From: a virus
Virus record (IMG/VR): IMGVR_UViG_3300024518_007042
Coordinates: 1-28,446 of that record
Length of the DNA stretch: 28,446 nt
Strand: one strand, 5' to 3'
Shown here: positions 12,467 through 20,700 of the stretch, piece after piece
Position numbering within the stretch: the first letter of the stretch is position 1
Layout: each line of letters opens with the position of its first letter
Notes under the pieces: model-generated
What the model saw: only the letters and a program-made list of their open reading frames with translations
Told to the model about the DNA's origin: nothing
Database searches by the model: none
Made by a program: the position numbers and the translations under genes

Positions 12467-15400
12467 AGAACGTTTCCTATTACTGTAATAGTACCAGTGT
12501 TAATACCAGAATGAGACTCTACTTCATCTCCATACAGTCTCACACCCATAGTCATAGTGCCATGAGTTACGTCAATACCGTACTTGCCCTGTAATACAAG
12601 TCTGTATTCTCCAGAATCAACAGTGCCAAAGTCAAACGAAGTAACGGCTGGAGGGAAATTGGTGGCAGCGATAATATTTCCAGTCTCGAACTCATTGAGG
12701 CCAGTTACATCGATCAAATACCAGACACCGACATGGCCGAAACTGTCTTTCAAACTGATCTCTGGGGAGAACTGGAAGATTTCCATGCTAAGATCGATTT
12801 GATCCTGCAGGGAGAACCTGAATTCTGATTGCCCAATTTGACCAGCGTTAGTGAAGCCGGGAGTCCAATAGTTTTCAAAGTTGTCAATTGTCTTTACATA
12901 ATTGATAGAATCATATGTTGACGCAAGCCCCAGACCAAGATTACCCTGCCAAGTATCTGTTCTGTTACTTACGTTAATGCGGTTGTATTCAGGAGGAGAT
13001 CCGACATCAGCAGAGATAACCCAATTATCGGGCAGTCCGAGCCAGTTGGTTTGAAAGGTGGAGGTATAGGAACCAGTATCAAGGTCCATAGAAGATGAAT
13101 GCCCACGAATATAATGAGAGAATACTTCAGAGGTATTGCGCTCTTTGATATTCACCTGATCATTGATATCGATCTGTGGATTGCCTAGCGCAGTGGCTGA
13201 ACCGACCCGCTGAGAGAACCAAATCTGCAGGTTGACTAGTTCCGCCATGAGATGCAACTCTTCATCATCCCTGAAAGCGTCATTGATCCACATGGCAGGC
13301 TTAACGATCCCTCGTAGAGACGGTACGCCGGGGCGGATATCAGCGGTTGCACTACTAGGGTAATGTGTTATAAAGCCAGTGCTTGTAGGATCTTTAGTGT
13401 CAGGAGTGTCATTACCAATGGTGATCTGCGAACGCAGAGCGTTGCCAGAGAGACTGGAAGTATAACCTAGAAGGTCAACGTCTTCGTCCAGTGTGGGGAT
13501 ATACATCTCCAGAGTATCACCGACAGCTAGTTCAAAGACATATCCATCAGCACTAACTTCCCAATATTCATTCTCGTTCTCTGCCCAAATACGCAAGCCG
13601 GGAGGCATATCGATGTGAGGCAAAAAGTTTGTGAAGTCTGGATCGACCCCCGTAAATAGTAGCTGCCCCTGATTCCAATGGTCGGGAGGGAATAACTCGC
13701 CCATAGAAGTCATTACTCCAACCGGGTCACGACTGTCCAGTGGACCAATCCAGTGAGGACACTGACCGTACAATGAAGTCTGGTCTGAATGAGGCCAAGT
13801 GCCGGGGTAAATCCCTGCACCACCATCTACGTTAGTAAACCAAGCATCCATTGATGCCCATCGAGTGGGCGCTAGGACGCTGGGATAAACGATCCCATTT
13901 TTGGTCGCTTCGCTCTGGGGTGTATCGTAATAGTATGGATCATCAATAATACCAGGGATAATAGACATATTAGGATCATTGTCAGCAGAGGCGATGACCA
14001 TATCGTATGCAGTATTTGGAAGCGTTTCGTTTCCGTCCTGATCGAGCCAGAGTCTGAAGCCAGTGTAGCTAGAAATGTTCCCAGCCTGCCACCAGTTAGG
14101 TGAAGTAAACTGGAATGACCCATCATGATCGATCCAAGTAGAAAATCCAACGATCTGTTTAAGTTCGTTGATAACATCCAAGACGGTACGTTTATCAAAC
14201 TTGTCGCCGGGGAATCTTGCATCAGCAGGAATACCAGTGGATTCTAGAGATCCCCAAACGGGTGGTGGTTCGTTCGGGTCATCGGTGCCCTTGAGTAGCC
14301 ATCCAGACCAGAGGAGAACCTCTTTAACGATGTCCACGTAATCAGAATAATTCCCTTCGAACCATTCGAAACCAGTGTTCCCAAAGAAGCCCGGTTGCCC
14401 CCAGAATTTAGCATCATAGTGTCCCACAGACCCATCTGCAGCAAGAAGCCAAAAACCAGACCCATCAGGGTCAGGAGCAATAGACCAAATAAGTGCACGG
14501 AAGAATTCCCATGTCTGGAAATCAGACTGTGTGATGTCCAATTCGAGCTGGGGGTTGGTCTGATAGAAGTCGGTTGGTCCCTTGCCAACAGCGGTTCCGA
14601 ATTGAGCGATGTGGCCGGAACCAAATGCCATATACAGGCCATTGCCATCCGGTGTGGGCTTCATGGAGTGAGTAAACTCTGACTCGGTAAGTCGGAACTC
14701 CTGAGACGATCCCTTATTGTAAACGCGATAGTCTAGTCCACCGGGGATTGAGGTCTCAGCCGTACCGCCGAAATTGGGAACGCCTACGGAGAATATCTCT
14801 CCAGAGCCTGTGGTCATCCACATGCCGGGTTTGGTCGGGTGGGCAGCTATTGCTGTGCCACGGCGAGCAACATTATACATGGCTACATAAGAAATGACGA
14901 AACCTAGAGGGTTGGCTGCTGGCACCAGCGTTACGATAGGTACCGGCTGCATAATTTGGGAGACGTCCGTACCAGCGCCGGATTGTGGCTCCCAGCCCAC
15001 ATAATGACCCCATCCAGCAAAAGCTTTCTGGTTCTGGGAAAGTATGTTTGCAAAGACGAACCGCTCATCGCCCCCGACTCCATCTGCATCAGTAGCGTCA
15101 CCAAAACAACATACACGCCCATCACTGAGCAGAATAAAGTATCCCTCTCCAGTGTGAGTGGCAGCTATGTCCATAGCTTGACCATCTAGGTATAGAGAGG
15201 TCACTCCCCAAGCATCGCTGCCCCAAGTAGGAATAGCATTATTTCCAACACCATTGGCCGGTCTTCCGGCAAGGTTATTATCTAGACCGGGAGCGCCATT
15301 AGGGCCACAATGCAACCAACCGTTAAGGTCTTCCTTCAGGTGTGCTGAGCCGTAGCCCAGAACCTCCCCAGAACGATAGAGTATCCAGAACCCTTCGCCG

Positions 15401-16968
15401 TCTGGATGCGCAGCCATAGCCATGACATTATTAGCGTTAGAATCCGCGCCGGGGCTAATTGTAAGAACTCCAGCGTTATTTGGTGCCGCCGCATAGCTCA
15501 CTCGGTTCTTTGCATCGCCGTAACCGTATACTATAGGATGTCCACCAGAAAAAGCACTGTCTGCGACCCAGTAGCCACGAGTTGGATGAGCAGCCATAGC
15601 GTAGGTCCAAGGAGTGGCTGATCCACCGGGGTTATTTTGTCCAGTAAGTTCATCTCCAATAGAATAGGCTACGATATTTCGGATGCCGCAACGATATGGA
15701 GAGGCTGGGGTCTGACCCTGAAGGTTGCCGTAATACATGTTTTGGAAAGTGACGCGAATGTATTGAACATCGTCTCCAGTGTCTATTTCCATTCTAGTTA
15801 CGGATTCTTGTCCATCGGGAATATGTCGTGGTACGACGAATTTATGAGTGTAAAGCAGGTTGTCCAGACTCTCCTCATCTATACTGCTATGTGCAGGGAT
15901 TGTATCAGTGCCCTGCCATGCTCCATTCTTATACACTGACAGGTAACAGGTGTAACCACCGGCCCACGGAATGAGGGCAAGCTGGTCGATATCGAATGTG
16001 GTACCTGCATTCTTGTGCTCAAACTGAAACCATTGTGTCCATTTGTTGGGGTTATCACAACCGTTCCCTACGAAGAAGGTGTCTCTCTTCCCATCAGTCA
16101 TCATCCCGACATTTTGAGTTGTGATCCCCGGCTGATCTTGGACATCGTAACTGCCGCCCCGAGAATGAAACTCAATGGGAATCATGCCCTGAGAGGCTCT
16201 CTCCACGCCTGTATGTGGATCAGGCTCCCAGTACGAGTCGAACGCTGAAGTGCCCGCAGGGACGTACTCAAGAGGATACAGAGCATCTGGGATGAGAGGA
16301 GGGAGAATGATCTGGTCTAGAAGGAGTTTTCCGATGTCTTTACAAGTAATTGTGAGCATTCCATCGTTGCCACCCTCAATAGTCTCTATAATCCAAACAC
16401 CTGTCTGAAGAACCTCGGCAGCGTCAATATGGTCTTGAAGGGTAGTACTTGTAGAGAGGTAAGGCAGGTAGCCCTGATATGTCCGAAGAAGTGCGTAGGG
16501 CACTAAGGCACCCGCCCACTCGAAGCCCGCATTCACACTGCCATCTTTTTCTACTGCACCGATTGCTGGACTCTGGTTCCATTCAGCTTGTGCTTCTGGG
16601 GTGGCCCCATGACCGGGCCAGAAGTAACCGGGTTTTCCTAAGACGCCCGGTTCATCAGGAACAACTGAACCGGGAGCGCCATTACCAATTTGGTCGTGCC
16701 ATTGGTTGTACATGGAAATCGTGCAAGAGGCGATATCGTTACCAAATGCTCGCTCTACGTTGATAGTTTTGATATTAGGCAGGACCGTCTCAACCTGAGA
16801 GTCATCGTCTTGTTGAAAGTATCTAAAGGGTCCACGAATAGAATCGCCCCAGTTAGGACCAGTATCAGTGGTCTCTAGCTGCCAGTCAGCCTCTACCGTC
16901 ACAAACCCCAAGGGAGTTTGCAAAGAGTCTGACTCGATTACATCCTGAATTGCTTTAGAATATCTCAT
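12463..16968 (-). CDS. Large tail hub/adhesin with propeller-like repeats
   Basis: 1501 residues. The N-terminus (about 1-225) and a later part (about 870-1100, including VDIVKEVLLWSGWLLKG and TVLDVINELKQIVGFSTWIDHDGSFQF) resemble siphovirus tail hub or minor tail proteins, possibly one domain split by insertions. Residues about 265-440 look like a discoidin (F5/8 type C-like) carbohydrate-binding beta-sandwich, from TDGKRDTFFVG to YRCGIRNIVAYSIGDE. Residues 455-855 carry six degenerate copies of a blade motif of the kind AxAAHPxGxGYWxxxSDGxVxxFGDA, near 458, 517, 600, 707, 770 and 829. The C-terminal 400 residues are beta-rich. It probably sits at the tail tip and binds host surface sugars. 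It overlaps the upstream gene by 14 nt. Confidence 0.8.
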   Translation of the reverse strand: MRYSKAIQDVIESDSLQTPLGFVTVEADWQLETTDTGPNWGDSIRGPFRYFQQDDDSQVETVLPNIKTINVERAFGNDIASCTISMYNQWHDQIGNGAPGSVVPDEPGVLGKPGYFWPGHGATPEAQAEWNQSPAIGAVEKDGSVNAGFEWAGALVPYALLRTYQGYLPYLSTSTTLQDHIDAAEVLQTGVWIIETIEGGNDGMLTITCKDIGKLLLDQIILPPLIPDALYPLEYVPAGTSAFDSYWEPDPHTGVERASQGMIPIEFHSRGGSYDVQDQPGITTQNVGMMTDGKRDTFFVGNGCDNPNKWTQWFQFEHKNAGTTFDIDQLALIPWAGGYTCYLSVYKNGAWQGTDTIPAHSSIDEESLDNLLYTHKFVVPRHIPDGQESVTRMEIDTGDDVQYIRVTFQNMYYGNLQGQTPASPYRCGIRNIVAYSIGDELTGQNNPGGSATPWTYAMAAHPTRGYWVADSAFSGGHPIVYGYGDAKNRVSYAAAPNNAGVLTISPGADSNANNVMAMAAHPDGEGFWILYRSGEVLGYGSAHLKEDLNGWLHCGPNGAPGLDNNLAGRPANGVGNNAIPTWGSDAWGVTSLYLDGQAMDIAATHTGEGYFILLSDGRVCCFGDATDADGVGGDERFVFANILSQNQKAFAGWGHYVGWEPQSGAGTDVSQIMQPVPIVTLVPAANPLGFVISYVAMYNVARRGTAIAAHPTKPGMWMTTGSGEIFSVGVPNFGGTAETSIPGGLDYRVYNKGSSQEFRLTESEFTHSMKPTPDGNGLYMAFGSGHIAQFGTAVGKGPTDFYQTNPQLELDITQSDFQTWEFFRALIWSIAPDPDGSGFWLLAADGSVGHYDAKFWGQPGFFGNTGFEWFEGNYSDYVDIVKEVLLWSGWLLKGTDDPNEPPPVWGSLESTGIPADARFPGDKFDKRTVLDVINELKQIVGFSTWIDHDGSFQFTSPNWWQAGNISSYTGFRLWLDQDGNETLPNTAYDMVIASADNDPNMSIIPGIIDDPYYYDTPQSEATKNGIVYPSVLAPTRWASMDAWFTNVDGGAGIYPGTWPHSDQTSLYGQCPHWIGPLDSRDPVGVMTSMGELFPPDHWNQGQLLFTGVDPDFTNFLPHIDMPPGLRIWAENENEYWEVSADGYVFELAVGDTLEMYIPTLDEDVDLLGYTSSLSGNALRSQITIGNDTPDTKDPTSTGFITHYPSSATADIRPGVPSLRGIVKPAMWINDAFRDDEELHLMAELVNLQIWFSQRVGSATALGNPQIDINDQVNIKERNTSEVFSHYIRGHSSSMDLDTGSYTSTFQTNWLGLPDNWVISADVGSPPEYNRINVSNRTDTWQGNLGLGLASTYDSINYVKTIDNFENYWTPGFTNAGQIGQSEFRFSLQDQIDLSMEIFQFSPEISLKDSFGHVGVWYLIDVTGLNEFETGNIIAATNFPPAVTSFDFGTVDSGEYRLVLQGKYGIDVTHGTMTMGVRLYGDEVESHSGINTGTITVIGNVL

Positions 16969-17383
16969 TCTCTGACCAGTCCAATTTTGTCATATTAATG
17001 CTATAAGTCATACGCCACGGAAGTAACGCTAAGGTAGCACCAACAAGTCCACCATACCTAGTGGGTGCCCGTGTTGGCTTGAAGCTTTCGATAAGCACCC
17101 ATAAATCTCTATTCAAATCATCTGTTAACTTTAGCTGAAACATTTTATCTGCGAGTGTTACGAAACTATCGTAATCTGCTTCCTCGAAGAAGGTTCCACT
17201 TATCTGCATAGTGTCTGCATTCATGCGACCCTTCTGCACGATTCTGCGGCCACCAGTACTCATAATGGGATTAGTGACCGACCCACCCTTAGTTACGCTA
17301 ACCTCTGAAGGGTTGAGAGTAAATGTAGAGGTTAGGGCGGGACTCTCTGTCTCGTCTGTAAAGACCCATTTAACCACAGTCAT
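16955..17383 (-). CDS. Distal-tail-like (Dit-like) protein, copy 2
   Basis: 142 residues. Core segments ISGTFFEEADYDSF (61-74), TDDLNRDLWVLIES (87-100) and WRMTYSINMTKLD (123-135) align with those of its upstream neighbour, suggesting tandem duplication. Position right after the tape measure, and this small beta-rich design, fit distal tail or tail-tube-cap proteins that join the tube to the hub. It overlaps the hub gene by 14 nt and the upstream copy by 4 nt. The Dit assignment is from position and pattern. Confidence 0.6.
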   Translation of the reverse strand: MTVVKWVFTDETESPALTSTFTLNPSEVSVTKGGSVTNPIMSTGGRRIVQKGRMNADTMQISGTFFEEADYDSFVTLADKMFQLKLTDDLNRDLWVLIESFKPTRAPTRYGGLVGATLALLPWRMTYSINMTKLDWSENEIF

Positions 17384-17787
17384 GATGGCCCCGGCAAGGT
17401 GGTATCATACTCTTGACATGTCATTGTGTAAGTATGCTTCCAAGGCCATTTCTCCGAATAGTCACGATCCATTGACAGTTCTTCTGGTACTACGTATACA
17501 AATCGACCCAGATCGTCAGAGATGCTAGCTCGGTCTGCCACTACGAAGTTCTCCATAAAGGTAACGTCTTCTTCGGTGTAAAGTATACCAGAGAATGTAT
17601 ACTTTCTGTGCGAGAAGCCACCCGACATGATCACAGTACGTCCATCGAGGGTGGCGTTTACTGCGTAAGTTATCTCTTTTGTATGAGCGAAAGAGTCCCC
17701 AGTTGCGTTAGGGTTGGCATACAAAGGACCGCCAAGCAGCGTAGCCCCATTGTCAATGGCGTAAACAAACTGCCAGCTAGTAGCCAT
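17380..17787 (-). CDS. Distal-tail-like (Dit-like) protein, copy 1
   Basis: 135 residues, immediately after the tape measure gene (2 nt gap). Shared blocks with the next gene are FSGILYTEEDVTFMENFV (65-82), DDLGRFVYVVPEE (91-103) and WKHTYTMTCQEYD (116-128). The N-terminus is specific (WQFVYAIDNGATLLGGPLY). Tail proteins in this place usually form the distal ring at the tube end and nucleate tail assembly. No enzymatic motif is seen. Confidence 0.6.
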   Translation of the reverse strand: MATSWQFVYAIDNGATLLGGPLYANPNATGDSFAHTKEITYAVNATLDGRTVIMSGGFSHRKYTFSGILYTEEDVTFMENFVVADRASISDDLGRFVYVVPEELSMDRDYSEKWPWKHTYTMTCQEYDTTLPGPS

Positions 17788-17789
17788 GA

Positions 17790-20700
17790 TCAGTACACCG
17801 TGGTTTCTAGACCGTTAGAGCCTGTTCCCAGAGCCTGTCCAAGGATATGTACGACTTCTTGCTCGCCCATTCCATTGTTGACGTAGATGGTGATATCCTG
17901 ATTACGGTTATCTTGATAACCAACAGAAGAACCACTTACTCCAGTACCTGTGGTCTGATTAAGGCGGCGGGCCTCATACAAAGTGGGGAGAGCTAGTGAG
18001 TCAGGAAGGTTAGTCTGGAGGTCTCCAGAGATGTCATCCTTGATTCCCTTGATCGCACGAGAGAGTTCACGGAAGGCGTCTGTTCCCGGCTGTAGGCCAG
18101 TGAGTAGAGCCTCAAGGTATGCGAGATATTGACGTTGAGTGATCTCTTCCATGTCATAGAGGAAGTCATAGTTCTCACGAGCTTCTGCCAAACGAGTATC
18201 ACGCTGTTGTTTCTCAGCGTTTATAAGGTTGGCACGAGCACGGTTGATCTCTGCGGGGCCTTGACCCTGTTCCTTCGCTCTTGCCAGTTGTTCTCTTGCA
18301 CGTTCCACGGCAAGGGCTGCGCCCTCAATAGTTCTGTCAGCAGAGTTCAGTTCCGCTGCACGGAGATCAAACTGTGACTCTCGGACTGCTGCCATCGCAT
18401 CTTCAACAGCATTGTTAGCTTGCTGTACTGCAAGTTGCTTCTGAAGTTTATCGTCCACTCCGAGAGCTTGGGACAGTTGCTGTTGTGCGAGCTTCAGTTG
18501 AGCATTAGAGGTCTCGATTGCGTTGCGCTCTAAGTTGTTCATTCCAAGCAGCACAGAAACGAAAGTCTGCTTACGGGCATCTGTAGCGTCACGGACGGCA
18601 ACCATTGCTTGAGCCAGTTCAGCACGAGCTTGTAGGCCTTGCACAGAGTCAGCACCGTAACGGTTTGCCATATCTTTGTACTCGGCTAGAGCTATGTAGA
18701 GTTCCTGTTCGGCTGCGCCAACAGTGTCTCCTGTGGCTGACTGGAATAACTTAACTGCGGTACGGAACTGTTTAGCTTGCTCTTTACGTTGATCAGCAAT
18801 AGCACGTTCAGCTTTAATGCGTCTGGCGATTGCTTGAAGATTGTCTGCTTGCTCTGGAGTTCCCTCTGCTTCACGGGCATCAATCGCTGCTTCCATGAGT
18901 TCTATATTTGCCAGCACAGCATCATTACCAGCGTTTTCTGCTTTAGCTATTTCTAGACGGGCACGATCAATATCGGCCTGAGTTTCTTGGTTACCACCAC
19001 CACCACCGCCGCCGCCAGCGCCGATATCACCGGGACCAACCCCGCCGAATGCTCCAAGATCACTCTTGGAAATGGCTGAGATCGTGCCGGTGTCTGCCAG
19101 AAGGTCAGTGGCCTCATCAAGATCACTCTGTCGGCCTGCGTTATAGTCGTCAATGTCAATCACGCCCTCTTCATCTGCACCTTGGTTAGCTCGCGCAACC
19201 GCCAATGCGGCTTGGCCCATCTGTATTTGAATAGCTCGAATACGTTTCATGAGAGCAGCTTGAAGACTCGCCAGATCCTGCGCTGCCTGAATAGCAGCGT
19301 TACCACCAGCGGCCAATCCGTTAACGATCTGTACCATCCCGGTAGCAGCAGCATCTGCGGAAGCATAGGCAGTCGCGCCCATTACATTAAAGAGGGTAGT
19401 ACCCAGAGCCTCCATCGTCTGCCCTAGCTGGAGTTCAATAAGGTTTTGTGCAGCTACATTTTTAATCTCTTGCTCTACTCGAATAATTTCTGCGGCCAGA
19501 GTTTCTCTCTCTGCTTCGGTTGCTCCTAAGCTAGCTAGCTCATCTCGACGTTTGGTCAGTAGCCCGTAATAAGTGTCAAGAAGCCCCGCTTCATCGGTAG
19601 TGGTGAGCGTACTTTGATTATTAAGGATAGCATTTTTAACCTGTTCAATTTGCGCATTGAGTCCAGCACTATCATTTTGTCCATTACGTTCGGCGGCTGC
19701 TAGTAGTGACTCAACGCGAGTAACGATGGAAGCAGAGACATCTTCTTTATAGGCCAACTCCGCTTCAGCGAGTTGCACTTCTTGTTCTGGGGTAACGGAC
19801 CCAGCATCACGAGCGGTTTGGATTACCTCTCGAAGGGCCTCAACGTCCTCTTTGCGCTTCTTGAAATAGGTTGTGTAGCCCACTAGGCCAGCATCGAATT
19901 GTTTTTGCACCAATGCTAGATTATCCTCAAGGGCGGCGATATCTAGATCTGTTTCTATCTGGTTGCCAGTTATCGTATCTCCAACAAGAGTATCTGTAAT
20001 AGCAGAAGCTTGTTCTTGTGCTGTTTTATTTCCTGTAGCATCTTCGTCTAGAATAATATCGGAAAGCGCTTCTTTTACCCTCCCCTTAGACTGTAGAGCT
20101 TCAATAACTTCGCGCTCCAGCGTGGTAATATCAATTCCAAGCTTTTCATTGAGTTCATCGGCTGTTGCGGCTATTGCGTCGATGTCCTTTACACGTTCGC
20201 CGCCAGAGACTTCACGCTGCTTATTGATTGCACTTTCTACTTTCTTGAGCAGCTCGTCTCCTTTTAGGTCAGGGTAACTCTCTAGCACGTCTTCTTTTAT
20301 TTCTTGGAAATTCTTGGCCTCGGTTATAGTACCAGCTTTTTCAAATTCTGGTTCTTGTATTTCTGGCAAGGTGGCCTCTAGCTCGGCCTCAGTAACTCCA
20401 TCCGCACCGAGTATAGCCAAAACCCTCTCTTGAGATTTAGCAAAGGCAGCACTGCGCAGAGCCTCGGACTGCGTTACAGCGTCTTCGCCCGTAACGAACG
20501 CTCCGATCTTTGCCCAGTAATCAGGCTCGTTAGCATTAGTACCTTCTAAGGCATCTGCGTCTTGCACAATGGCGTGAACAGTTTGCTCTCCATCTCGCGC
20601 TGCGGCTGTCAGTTCTTTAAGATCATTATTCCATTCTTCTAGACTGCTCTGTGTTTTGTTGAATGCTATGACCGCTGCGCCTAGGCCAACACCAGCAGCA

